Shown in pieces: positions 1-7,533 of a stretch of DNA of 48,268 nt. The stretch is from Streptomyces misionensis (GTDB taxonomy: Bacteria > Actinomycetota > Actinomycetes > Streptomycetales > Streptomycetaceae): positions 1 through 48,268 of the forward strand of contig NZ_VOGW01000001.1 of the NCBI RefSeq assembly GCF_007896895.1. The letters run 5' to 3'. Position numbers and translations under genes: made by a program. Numbering within the stretch: position 1 is the stretch's first letter; each line of letters begins with the position of its first letter. The notes beneath the pieces were generated by a model, which had not been told where the DNA came from, searched no databases, and was given only the letters and a program-made list of their open reading frames with translations.

Positions 1-722
1 GCATCGGGGCCGCCCTCGCCAGGCGGTTCGCCGCGGCGGGGGCACGGGTCGTGGTGAACGACCTGGACGCCGCGAAGGCGGCGGCGGTGGCCGGGGAGAT
101 CGGCGCGACCGCCGTGCCCGGCGACGCCTCCGAGATCGTCGAGGAGGCGCGGGACGCGCTCGGCGGGAGCGTCGACGTCTACTGCGCCAACGCCGGTGTC
201 GCCTTCGCGGACGGCGACCTCGGCGGGCCGCTGGACGAGAAGTCCTGGGCGCTGACCTGGGACGTCAACGTGATGGCGCACGTCCGCGCGGCCCACGCGC
301 TGCTGCCGCACTGGCTGGAGCGCGGCAGCGGACGGTTCGTCGCGACCGTGTCCGCCGCCGGGCTGCTCAGCATGGTCGGAGCCCCCTCGTACAGCGTCAC
401 CAAGCACGGCGCCTACGCCTTCGCCGAGTGGCTGTCGCTGACGTACCGCCACCGGGGCCTGAAGGTGCACGCGATCTGTCCCGAGGGCGTGCGCACCGAC
501 ATGCTCGCCGCCAGCGGCAGCGCCGGCGAGGTGACGCTGGCGCCGACCGCGATCGAGCCCGAGGACGTGGCGGACGCGCTGTTCCAGGGCATCGAGGAGG
601 ACCGCTTCCTGATCCTGCCGCACGCGCAGACCGCCGAACGCTACCGGGCGCGCGGTGCGGACCCCGAGCGCTGGCTGGCCGGCATGAACCGCATCCAGCA
701 GAAGGTGGAGGAGGTGTCGTGA
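1..722 (+). CDS. SDR family oxidoreductase (5' truncated by window edge)
   Basis: NAD(P)-dependent short-chain dehydrogenase/reductase, reading frame entering at base 3. The first visible residues (IGAALARRFAAAGARVVVNDLD) are the end of the Rossmann TGxxxGIG loop and the following strand, so only about 10-15 N-terminal codons are missing. The NAG motif (CANAGVAF), the catalytic Ser (VSAAG), the YxxxK pair (YSVTK) and a CPEGVRTDM cofactor loop are all present, so the enzyme should be active. The stop TGA overlaps the GTG start of the acyl-CoA ligase, which indicates translational coupling. The substrate cannot be read from sequence. Next to a ligase, an ACAD and an APH kinase, a keto/hydroxyacyl-CoA reductase role like LvaD of Pseudomonas putida is an inference. 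Confidence 0.9.
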   Translation, partial: IGAALARRFAAAGARVVVNDLDAAKAAAVAGEIGATAVPGDASEIVEEARDALGGSVDVYCANAGVAFADGDLGGPLDEKSWALTWDVNVMAHVRAAHALLPHWLERGSGRFVATVSAAGLLSMVGAPSYSVTKHGAYAFAEWLSLTYRHRGLKVHAICPEGVRTDMLAASGSAGEVTLAPTAIEPEDVADALFQGIEEDRFLILPHAQTAERYRARGADPERWLAGMNRIQQKVEEVS

Positions 723-2395
723 GCGGGTCCCCCTACGAGTCCAAGCCCTGGCTGGCCCTCCTCGACGAGGCCCAGCGCGCCCCCGTCGACCCCGCCGACT
801 CGCTGGTGCACGCCCTGCGCGCCGCGGCCGCCGAGGCGCCCGAGCGCACCTTCCTGAGCTACTTCGACGGCCGGCTGAGCCATCGCGAGGTGGACGAGCT
901 GACCGACTCCGTCGCGGCCCGGCTCGCCGCGCGCGGCCTGGAACGCGGCGACCGGGTGGCCGTACTGCTCCAGAACTCGCCGCACTTCGTGCTGGCCGTG
1001 CTCGGCGCCTGGAAGGCGGGCGCGATCGTGGTGCCGGTCAACCCGATGTACAAGTCGGCCGAGGTCACCCATGTGCTGCGGGACGCCGAGGTGGCCGCGC
1101 TGGTCTGCTCGCAGCGGGCGTGGGAGTCGTACCTGAGGGAGACGGCCGCCGACTCGCCGGTGCGGATCGTGCTCACCGCGTGCGAGCGGGACTTCCAGAC
1201 GCACGACGACGCCCGGGTGCTGTCCTTCGAGCGGCTGCCGCAGGCCCCCGACGCCGAGGACCTGACGGCCGCGGCCCGGCGGGGCGGACCGGCGCCCGAG
1301 GGCCGGGACCCGACACCCGACGACATCGCGCTGATCAGCTACACCTCCGGCACCAGCGGCACCCCCAAGGGCGCCACCAACACCCACCGCAACATCATGT
1401 ACAACGCGGAACGGCAGCGGACCGGGCTCCGGCTCCCGCCGGGCCCCGTCTACTTCGCGCTCGCGCCGCTGTTCCACATCACCGGCATGGTCTGCCAGTT
1501 CGGCGCCTGTCTGAGCAGCGCGGGCACCCTCGTGCTCGCCTACCGGTTCGATCCCGGCGTCGTCCTGGAGGCGTTCGCCGAGCACCGCCCGCACTTCACG
1601 GTCGGCCCCTCCACCGCCTACATGGCGCTGGCCGCCCACCCCGACGCGGCCCCGGAGCACTTCTCCTCCTTCGCGCACCTCGGCTCGGGCGGCGCCCCGC
1701 TGCCGCCCGCGCTGGTCGAGCGGTTCCGGGAGCGGTTCGGGGCGTACATCCGCAACGGCTACGGCCTCACCGAGTGCACCGCCCCCTGCGCCTCCGTGCC
1801 GACCACCCTCGAGGCGCCGGTCGACCCCGTCTCCGGGACCCTCGCGGTCGGGCTGCCCGGCCCGGACACGGTGGTGCGGATCGTGGACGACCGGGGCGCG
1901 GAGGTGCCGTTCGGGGAGCAGGGCGAGATCGTGGTGCGCGGGCCCCAGGTGATCCCCGGCTACTGGCGGCGTCCGGACGCCACCGCCGAGACCTTCCCGG
2001 ACGGCGAACTGCGCACCGGCGACATCGGGTTCATGGACCCGCAGGGCTGGCTCTACGTCGTGGACCGCAAGAAGGACATGATCAACGCGGCCGGGTTCAA
2101 GGTGTGGCCGCGCGAGGTCGAGGACGTCCTCTACACCCACCCGGCGGTGCGTGAGGCGGCCGTCGTGGGCGTGCCCGACGGCTACCGCGGGGAGACCGTC
2201 AAGGCGTACATCAGCCTGCGCCCGGGGGCCGGGACGGACCCGGACGAACTCGCCGCGTACTGCAAGGAGAGACTGGCCGCCTACAAGTATCCGCGCCAGG
2301 TGGAGATCCTGCCCGAGCTGCCCAAGACGGCGAGTGGGAAGATCCTCCGTCGGGAACTGCGTTCCCGAAGCGGCGGACCGCGCGAGAACAAGTGA
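719..2395 (+). CDS. AMP-forming acyl-CoA synthetase (ligase)
   Basis: 558-residue ANL-superfamily enzyme that activates a carboxylic acid to its CoA thioester through an acyl-adenylate. The P-loop YTSGTSGTPKG lies near residue 207, GYGLTE near 347, the TGD motif in LRTGDIGF with the hinge DRKKDMI near 440-450, and the C-terminal catalytic Lys in PKTASGKILRR near 540, so all core motifs are intact. Start GTG 719 was chosen over the longer open frame from 428 because the region upstream is the SDR gene, GTG overlaps its stop, and homology to ligases begins shortly after. The substrate is unknown; the family includes medium/long-chain fatty acid, cyclohexanecarboxylate and levulinate (LvaE-like) ligases. 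It is probably cotranscribed with the SDR and followed 15 bases later by a TetR regulator. Confidence 0.93.
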   Translation: MSGSPYESKPWLALLDEAQRAPVDPADSLVHALRAAAAEAPERTFLSYFDGRLSHREVDELTDSVAARLAARGLERGDRVAVLLQNSPHFVLAVLGAWKAGAIVVPVNPMYKSAEVTHVLRDAEVAALVCSQRAWESYLRETAADSPVRIVLTACERDFQTHDDARVLSFERLPQAPDAEDLTAAARRGGPAPEGRDPTPDDIALISYTSGTSGTPKGATNTHRNIMYNAERQRTGLRLPPGPVYFALAPLFHITGMVCQFGACLSSAGTLVLAYRFDPGVVLEAFAEHRPHFTVGPSTAYMALAAHPDAAPEHFSSFAHLGSGGAPLPPALVERFRERFGAYIRNGYGLTECTAPCASVPTTLEAPVDPVSGTLAVGLPGPDTVVRIVDDRGAEVPFGEQGEIVVRGPQVIPGYWRRPDATAETFPDGELRTGDIGFMDPQGWLYVVDRKKDMINAAGFKVWPREVEDVLYTHPAVREAAVVGVPDGYRGETVKAYISLRPGAGTDPDELAAYCKERLAAYKYPRQVEILPELPKTASGKILRRELRSRSGGPRENK

Positions 2396-2410
2396 CATCA
2401 CGGAAGGCAG

Positions 2411-3013
2411 GTGGCGGCAGTGCCCAGGACGACGGACGGCGACGGAGCCCCCGTTCCGCAGCGGCTCCTGGCCGCCGCCACCCGGCTCTTCGCGGAGCAG
2501 GGCTACGACCGCACCTCCGTGCAGGAGATCGTGGAGGCGGCCGGCGTCACCAAGGGGGCGCTGTACCACTACTTCGGCTCCAAGGACGACCTGCTGCACG
2601 AGATCTACGCGCGGATGCTGCGCGTCCAGCAGGAGCGGCTCGACCACTTCGCCGGCATGGACGCGCCCGTGGAGACGCGGCTGCGGGGGGCCGCGGCGGA
2701 CGTCGTGGTGTCGACCATCGAGAACCTGGACGACGCCTCGATCTTCTTCCGCTCCATGCACCAGCTGAGCCCGGAGAAGTACAAGCAGGTACGGGCCGAG
2801 CGGCGGCGCTACCACGAACGCTTCCGCGCGCTCATCGAGGAGGGCCAGCGGGCGGGCGTCTTCTCCACCGCGACCCCGGCCGACCTGGTGGTGGACTACC
2901 ACTTCGGTTCGGTCCACCACCTGTCCACCTGGTACCGCCCCGACGGCCCTCTCACCCCCCAGCAGGTCGCCGACCATCTGGCGGATCTGCTGCTGCGGGC
3001 GCTGCGCCCGTGA
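2411..3013 (+). CDS. TetR/AcrR family transcriptional regulator
   Basis: 200-residue one-component repressor. The N-terminal helix-turn-helix is clear: RLLAAATRLFAEQGYDRTSVQEIVEAAGVTKGALYHYFGSKDDLL, roughly residues 18-62. The C-terminal ligand domain (about 65-200) is divergent, as usual. Start GTG 2411 follows GGAAGGCAG; GTG 2420 is an in-frame alternative. It lies directly downstream of the ligase, so it probably senses an acyl-CoA or acid of this pathway. A 12-base perfect palindrome CCGACCGGTCGG at 5637-5648, in front of the divergent kinase-ACAD operon, is a plausible operator. The effector is not predictable. Confidence 0.93.
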   Translation: MAAVPRTTDGDGAPVPQRLLAAATRLFAEQGYDRTSVQEIVEAAGVTKGALYHYFGSKDDLLHEIYARMLRVQQERLDHFAGMDAPVETRLRGAAADVVVSTIENLDDASIFFRSMHQLSPEKYKQVRAERRRYHERFRALIEEGQRAGVFSTATPADLVVDYHFGSVHHLSTWYRPDGPLTPQQVADHLADLLLRALRP

Positions 3014-3284
3014 GATGACGGACGAGGGACCGGGCCGCCGGGTTCCCCGGCCGCGCCCCGCGCCCGGCCAGGACGACGGTACGGCCGGGCTCCGGCTGCC
3101 GTATGCGCACGCACGGCAGCCCCGCCCGCTCCCCCATGGCGCGGGGCACGAACGCCACCCCGATCCCGGCCCTGACCAGCTCGCAGAGAACCATCCATGA
3201 AAGCGACGGCTCCCGGCGAAACCATCTGTCGGACCGGTGGACGGCCCGCGCGCCACGCCGCACGCATGACACGCAGACCCTCAC
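2952..3284 (-). pseudogene. LysR regulator remnant (C-terminal fragment)
   Basis: The minus-strand frame here contains a segment (about 3206 down to 3015) with the signature of the second half of a LysR substrate-binding domain: EPSLSWMVLCELVRAGIGVAFVPR, then a hydrophobic strand and NPAARSLVRHL. No LysR DNA-binding domain or first subdomain lies upstream, because the adjacent DNA (3285-3351) goes directly into the end of the acyl-CoA dehydrogenase. The N-terminal residues of the frame, rich in Arg and Cys, do not look like LysR. It is therefore a decayed relic of a deleted regulator between two convergent transcription units. The tail overlaps the TetR 3' end. Identification rests on pattern only. 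Confidence 0.6.
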
Positions 3285-3351
3285 CGCGGTTCCGGTTCCG
3301 CTCCGTCCTCGTCGCCCTGCTGCGCGCCGACCACACCCGCTTCGGCGGCTA

Positions 3352-4566
3352 CTAGAGGTACTTCTTCAGCTCCCGCCGCGCCAGCGACCGCTGGTGGACC
3401 TCGTCGGGGCCGTCCGCCAGCATCAGGGTGCGGGCGGCGGCGTAGATCTCGGCCAGCGGGAAGTCCTGGCTCACACCGCCCGCGCCGTGCAGCTGGATGG
3501 CGCGGTCCAGGATGGCGACCACCGCGCGCGGCGTGGCGATCTTGATGGCCTGGATCTCGGTGTGCGCGCCCCGGTTGCCGACGGTGTCCATCAGCCAGGC
3601 CGTCTTCAGCACCAGCAGCCGCAGCTGTTCGACCGTCACCCGGGCGTCGGCGATCCAGTTCTGCACCACGCCCTGCTGTGCCAGCGGCTTGCCGAACGCC
3701 GTGCGGGAGACGGCCCGGCGGCACATCAGCTCGATCGCCCGCTCGGCCATGCCGATCAGCCGCATGCAGTGGTGGATCCGGCCGGGGCCGAGCCGGGCCT
3801 GCGCGATGGCGAAGCCGCCGCCCTCCTCGCCGATCAGGTTGGTCACCGGCACCCGCGCCCGGTCGAAGACCACCTCGGCGTGGCCGCCGTGGAAGTGGTC
3901 CTCGTACCCGAACACCTGCATGGCCCGCCGGACGGTCACACCGGGAGTGTCGCGCGGTACCAGGACCATGGACTGCTGGCGGCGGATGTCCGCGCCGTCC
4001 GGGTCGGTCTTGCCCATCACGATGAAGATCTTGCAGTCCGGGTTCATCGCCCCGGAGATGTACCACTTGCGGCCGGTGATGACGTACTCGTCGCCGTCCC
4101 GCTCGATCCGGGTGGTGATGTTGGTGGCGTCCGAGGAGGCCACCTCCGGCTCGGTCATGGCGAACGCCGAGCGGATCTCGCCGGCCAGCAGCGGCTCCAG
4201 CCACTGCTTCTTCTGCCGCTCGTCGCCGAACTGCGCCAGCACCTCCATGTTCCCGGTGTCCGGCGCGGCGCAGTTGGTCACGGTGGGCGCCAGCTGCGGG
4301 GAGCGGCCGGTGATCTCGGCGAGCGGCGCGTACTGGAGGTTGGTCAGCCCCGCGCCGTACTCGGCGTCGGGCAGGAACAGGTTCCACAGGCCCTGCCGGC
4401 GGGCCTGTGCCTTCAGCTCCTCGACCACCGGCGGGGTGTCCCAGGGCGAGTCGAGCGCGGCCCGCTGCTCCTGGGCGACCGCCTCGGCCGGGTACACGTG
4501 CTCGTCCATGAACGCGAGCAGCCTGGCCCGCAGCTCCTCGGTGCGCGCGTCGAACGCGAAGTCCAT
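3352..4566 (-). CDS. Acyl-CoA dehydrogenase, ACAD10/11-like
   Basis: 404-residue FAD enzyme of the acyl-CoA dehydrogenase fold. The middle domain has FAMTEPEVASSDATNI and the KWYISGAMNPD flavin-contact segment (about residues 125-190); the C-terminal domain has RTAFGKPLAQQGVVQNWIAD and QLHGAGGVSQDFPL. The catalytic-base region reads LADGPDEVH: an Asp stands where medium-chain dehydrogenases have Glu in YEG, as in the ACAD10/ACAD11 and LvaC type. ATG 4566 is 5 bases after the stop of the APH kinase gene, giving a two-gene operon. In mammals the same two domains are fused in ACAD10/11. A role in converting 4-phospho-acyl-CoA to enoyl/3-hydroxyacyl-CoA is inferred; ordinary beta-oxidation dehydrogenation is the alternative. 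Confidence 0.9.
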   Translation of the reverse strand: MDFAFDARTEELRARLLAFMDEHVYPAEAVAQEQRAALDSPWDTPPVVEELKAQARRQGLWNLFLPDAEYGAGLTNLQYAPLAEITGRSPQLAPTVTNCAAPDTGNMEVLAQFGDERQKKQWLEPLLAGEIRSAFAMTEPEVASSDATNITTRIERDGDEYVITGRKWYISGAMNPDCKIFIVMGKTDPDGADIRRQQSMVLVPRDTPGVTVRRAMQVFGYEDHFHGGHAEVVFDRARVPVTNLIGEEGGGFAIAQARLGPGRIHHCMRLIGMAERAIELMCRRAVSRTAFGKPLAQQGVVQNWIADARVTVEQLRLLVLKTAWLMDTVGNRGAHTEIQAIKIATPRAVVAILDRAIQLHGAGGVSQDFPLAEIYAAARTLMLADGPDEVHQRSLARRELKKYL

Positions 4567-4571
4567 GCCGG

Positions 4572-5594
4572 TCAGCCTTCCTGAAGAGTGGTCAGTCCGT
4601 GGTCGATGAGGACGGGCACGAGGTCGCCCATGCGGTCGAAACCGCGGCCGACCGTCTGGCCGAGGGTGTAGCGGTAGTGGATGCCCTCCACGATCACGGC
4701 GAGCTTGAAGAAGGCGAACGCCTCGTACCAGGAGACGGCCGAGACGTCCCGCCCGGAGCGGGCCGCGTACCGCTCGATCAGCTCCGCGGGGGCCGGGTGC
4801 CCCGGCGCCTCGGCGGTGGTGGCCACGGGCGAGTCGGGCACGTCCAGGCTGCGGCTGTACATCACCAGCAGACCGAGGTCGGTCAGCGGGTCGCCGAGCG
4901 TGGACATCTCCCAGTCGAGGATCGCGGTGATCCGGTCGCCGGCCCCGATCAGCACGTTGTCCAGGCGGTAGTCGCCGTGCACGACGGCGGGCGCGGGGGA
5001 GGCGGGGAGCCTGCGGCCCAGGGTGGCGTGCAGCTCGTCGATGCCCGGCAGATCGCGGTTGCGGGAGGCGTCCAGCTGCTTGCCCCAGCGGCGCAGCTGC
5101 CGGTCCAGATAGCCCTCGGGCCGCCCGAAGTCGCCGAGGCCCACCTCGGCGGGGTCCACGGCGTGCAGCTCGACCAGCGTGTCCACCAGGGACAGCACCG
5201 CGCTGCGCACCCGGCCCTCGCCCAGCGCGGCCAGCTGCCCGGAGGTGCGGTACGGGGTGCCCTCCACGAACTCCATCACGTAGAACGGCGCGCCCAGCAC
5301 CTCCTCGTCCTCGCACAGCAGCACCGGGGCGGGCACCGGTACGGAGGTCGGGTGCAGCGCGCTGATCACGCGGTGCTCGCGCCTCATGTCGTGCGCCGTG
5401 GCCAGCACATGGCCGAGCGGGGGCCGGCGGACGACCCACCGCGAGGTGCCGTCGGTCAGCGCGTAGGTGAGGTTCGAGCGGCCGCCCTCGATCAGCCGTC
5501 CGCCGAGGGGGCCCCGCACCAGACCGGGGCGCTCGCGCTCCAGCAGGGCGCGCAGCCGGTCCAGGTCGAGTCCGGGCGGGTGGTCGGCGCTCAT
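4572..5594 (-). CDS. APH-family kinase, ACAD10/11 N-domain-like
   Basis: 340-residue aminoglycoside-phosphotransferase-fold small-molecule kinase. Visible motifs: an N-lobe GGRSNLTYALTDGTSRWVVRRPP, the Brenner catalytic motif HGDYRLDN near residues 205-212, and the metal-binding ILDWEMSTLGDPLTDLGLL that replaces DFG. This pattern (HGDYRLDN plus DWEMSTLGDPLxDLG) is typical of the kinase half of ACAD10/11 and of LvaA, not of drug-resistance enzymes. Known role in those proteins: phosphorylation of the 4-hydroxyl of 4-hydroxyacyl substrates. ATG 5594 is the first gene of the kinase-ACAD operon. A palindromic TetR-type operator candidate lies about 45 bases upstream. No LvaB-like small partner is seen next to it. 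Confidence 0.88.
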   Translation of the reverse strand: MSADHPPGLDLDRLRALLERERPGLVRGPLGGRLIEGGRSNLTYALTDGTSRWVVRRPPLGHVLATAHDMRREHRVISALHPTSVPVPAPVLLCEDEEVLGAPFYVMEFVEGTPYRTSGQLAALGEGRVRSAVLSLVDTLVELHAVDPAEVGLGDFGRPEGYLDRQLRRWGKQLDASRNRDLPGIDELHATLGRRLPASPAPAVVHGDYRLDNVLIGAGDRITAILDWEMSTLGDPLTDLGLLVMYSRSLDVPDSPVATTAEAPGHPAPAELIERYAARSGRDVSAVSWYEAFAFFKLAVIVEGIHYRYTLGQTVGRGFDRMGDLVPVLIDHGLTTLQEG

Positions 5595-5633
5595 GTTCTC
5601 TCCTACGGACGGACGTACTGGACCCGACTCATG

Positions 5634-5651
5634 ATGCCGACCGGTCGGTAT
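5634..5651. promoter_or_regulatory. Candidate TetR operator upstream of kinase-ACAD operon
   Basis: Bases 5637-5648 form a perfect 12-base palindrome, CCGACCGGTCGG, with partly symmetric AT/AT flanks. It lies about 45 bases upstream of the kinase ATG. The sequence is close to the ACCGACCGGTCGGT-type sites of TetR regulators of acyl-CoA metabolism. Binding by the TetR protein at 2411-3013 is inference. Confidence 0.5.
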
Positions 5652-5741
5652 GTCGTCCAGAGCGCGCGGCGAACATGGCGGGAAACGTGACCGGGGCCAC
5701 GGCCGCGGCCGGACCCCGCCGGACCGCGGGGCCGCGCGGGA

Positions 5742-6260
5742 TCAGCGGCCGGCGGCCCGGAACTCCGCCAGCCGCTCGTACGCCGCCAGCCCGTCCGGCA
5801 CCCACTCCCACTCGCCGAGCCGCCGTTCGACCTCCTCGTCGGTGAGGAAGCCGTACCACTGCACCTCTTCCTTCTGCGGGTCGACCGGCAGTGCGCAGCG
5901 CACCTCGTACACCGCCGACCACCAGGACCGGCCGGCCCCGTCGTCGTAGAGGAACGTGAACAGGTGCGTCGGCCGGGGCAGCCCGCGGACCCCCAGCTCC
6001 TCCTCGGCCTCCCGCAGCGCCGCCTCGTCGTAGGACTCGCCCGCGCCCACCACCCCGCCGACGAACGGGTCGTACAGCGAGGGGAAGACCAGCTTGGTCG
6101 CCGTGCGCCGGTGGACGAACAGCCGCCCGGCCGCGTCCCTCGCCTGGATGAAGACGCAGCGGTGGCGCAGCCCCCGGGCGTACACCTCGCCGCGCGGCAA
6201 CTGCCCGACGACCCGGTCGTGTTCGTCGACGATGTCGAGGATCTCGTCAGCAGGGTTCAT
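5742..6260 (-). CDS. Nudix hydrolase, YfcD/IPP-isomerase-like
   Basis: 172-residue Nudix protein (counted from ATG 6260). The Nudix box is complete: a Gly-rich start GGVVGAGES, then DEAALREAEEELGV, near residues 72-94, with the metal-binding REAEEE. The overall layout (ILDIVDEHDRVVGQLPRGEVYARGLRHRCV at the N-terminus, PxLYDPFVGG before the box, YE...W..GFLTDEE after it) is that of the YfcD/isopentenyl-diphosphate isomerase-like branch of Nudix enzymes. The ligands of a true isomerase were not verified, so it is called a hydrolase. ATG 6260 was chosen because GGATGAGG sits 4-5 bases upstream; an in-frame TTG at 6272 would destroy that spacing. Substrate unknown, cytoplasmic. Confidence 0.9.
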   Translation of the reverse strand: MNPADEILDIVDEHDRVVGQLPRGEVYARGLRHRCVFIQARDAAGRLFVHRRTATKLVFPSLYDPFVGGVVGAGESYDEAALREAEEELGVRGLPRPTHLFTFLYDDGAGRSWWSAVYEVRCALPVDPQKEEVQWYGFLTDEEVERRLGEWEWVPDGLAAYERLAEFRAAGR

Positions 6261-6297
6261 GACCTCATCCAAACACGGGTGCGGTCACGGTGGCCGG

Positions 6298-7212
6298 TCA
6301 GCGGCGCTGGAGGTCGCGGGCCGGCGGCTCCGCCTCCGTCGCGCCGCACGGCATCGCCGGGTGCATCCCGAGCAGGACGATGCCCGCGACCACGGCCCCG
6401 AGCCCGGCCGCCTGCCAGGCCAGCGCCCCGGTGTCGGTGCGCAGCCGGTCGCCGAGGAAGCCCACCCCGCACAGGATGCCGGTGAGCGGTTCGGCCGCGG
6501 TGAGCGCGGGCAGCGACATCCGCAGCGGCGCCGTCTCGAAGGCGCTCTGCACCAGCACCAGTCCGGTGACCCCGCACGCGAACACCCCGTACGGCTGCCA
6601 GCTCGTGAACAGTTCCTCGAAGCCGCCGTCGGAGAAGAGGGTGCCGCTCACCCGGGTCAGCGCGTCCTGCACCCCGTAGAGCAGCCCGGCCGCCAGGGCC
6701 AGCAGCACCGGACCCCAGCTGAGCCGGGAGCGCTTGGCGTACATGGTGAGCGCCAGGGCCGCGCCCACCACCACGCCGATGATCAGCCAGTGCCGCAGCG
6801 GATCGGCGATGGCGGTGCCGGCGCGCGGTTCACCCGCCATGATGAACGCGCTGACCCCGCCCGCCAGCAGCAGCAGCCCGGCCCAACCCTGGCGGCCCAG
6901 CGGCTGTTTGGTCTGGTGGCGCGAGAGCGCGAGCGCGAACAGCAGATTGGTGGCCAGCAGCGGTTCCACCAGGGAGATCTCGCCCTTGCCGAGGGCGACC
7001 GCGCCCAGCACCATGCCGGCCACCATCAGCCCGAGCCCGCCCAGCCAGCGTGGCACCCGCATCAGGTCCAGCAGCAGCCGGAACGACAGGAAGTCGCTCA
7101 GCGGCGCCTGCTGCGCGGCGTTCTGCTGGAGCACGAAGCCGAGGCCCAGACAGCAGGCCGCGCTCACGGCGAGGAGGAGAACCAGAACGGACACGCTGCG
7201 TACCTCGATCAT
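6298..7212 (-). CDS. DMT-superfamily membrane transporter
   Basis: 304-residue integral membrane protein with about ten hydrophobic segments, starting with VSVLVLLLAVSAACCLGLGFVL, consistent with the drug/metabolite transporter (EamA-like) fold with two inverted 5-helix halves. Conserved-looking features are a LVEPLLATNLLFALAL loop in the first half and TAAEPLTGILCGV in the second, which correspond to the repeated E-P motif of EamA halves. ATG 7212 precedes the first membrane segment; the open frame extends further upstream but that extension is low-complexity Arg/Gly and non-hydrophobic. The substrate cannot be predicted. It lies 37 bases after the Nudix start on the same strand, so it may be read through into that gene. 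Confidence 0.85.
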   Translation of the reverse strand: MIEVRSVSVLVLLLAVSAACCLGLGFVLQQNAAQQAPLSDFLSFRLLLDLMRVPRWLGGLGLMVAGMVLGAVALGKGEISLVEPLLATNLLFALALSRHQTKQPLGRQGWAGLLLLAGGVSAFIMAGEPRAGTAIADPLRHWLIIGVVVGAALALTMYAKRSRLSWGPVLLALAAGLLYGVQDALTRVSGTLFSDGGFEELFTSWQPYGVFACGVTGLVLVQSAFETAPLRMSLPALTAAEPLTGILCGVGFLGDRLRTDTGALAWQAAGLGAVVAGIVLLGMHPAMPCGATEAEPPARDLQRR

Positions 7213-7533
7213 CCGGCCGGACCACGGACGCGTAGGGGCCGACTGTAGCGCTCCCGGGGCGGCATTGCCCCGGAAGGACCCGGAAACGGGCGGTTGCCCG
7301 CCATCGTCGGCGCCCCGGACGCGGGGCGCCATGGCGTACGCCACAGCGGCACGCCCGGAGTTCGCCCGGAGTGCGGCCGCCCGACGACGCCCTCGGGGCA
7401 TATACCCCAATTTCCTTGGCCCGCACGGTAGTTGAACCCATCAACAGGCGCGTTCCGCTTGACGCAAACCTTGGCCTGCGGGTTTGCTGTCCGTGATCGG
7501 CCGATGGCAGCCCGAGAAACAGGAAGCCCCGCG
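7213..7533. other. Divergent intergenic region with promoter candidate
   Basis: 321 bases between divergent genes, no credible ORF. An inverted repeat GTTGA-N5-TCAAC lies at 7431-7445. A -35-like TTGACG lies at 7459-7464, with GTTTGC or TTTGCT 17-18 bases later as a weak -10, in front of the gene starting at 7534. Nothing recognisable was seen in 7213-7430 apart from GC-rich sequence. Confidence 0.35.

Noticed and set aside
641..3256. 871-codon open frame on the minus strand
   Set aside because: It lies antisense to the acyl-CoA ligase and TetR genes; the translation is Arg/Gly/Val-rich shadow sequence without family motifs, as usual at this GC content.
3266..3355. 29-codon plus-strand ORF (MTRRPSPRFRFRSVLV...)
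   Set aside because: Basic peptide with no SD and no downstream gene on its strand; its stop only overlaps the dehydrogenase stop. It may be chance in the LysR relic region.
4572..5594. Aminoglycoside resistance gene
   Set aside because: The fold is APH, but the HGDYRLDN and DWEMSTLGDPL motifs and pairing with an ACAD indicate the ACAD10/11-LvaA kinase group.
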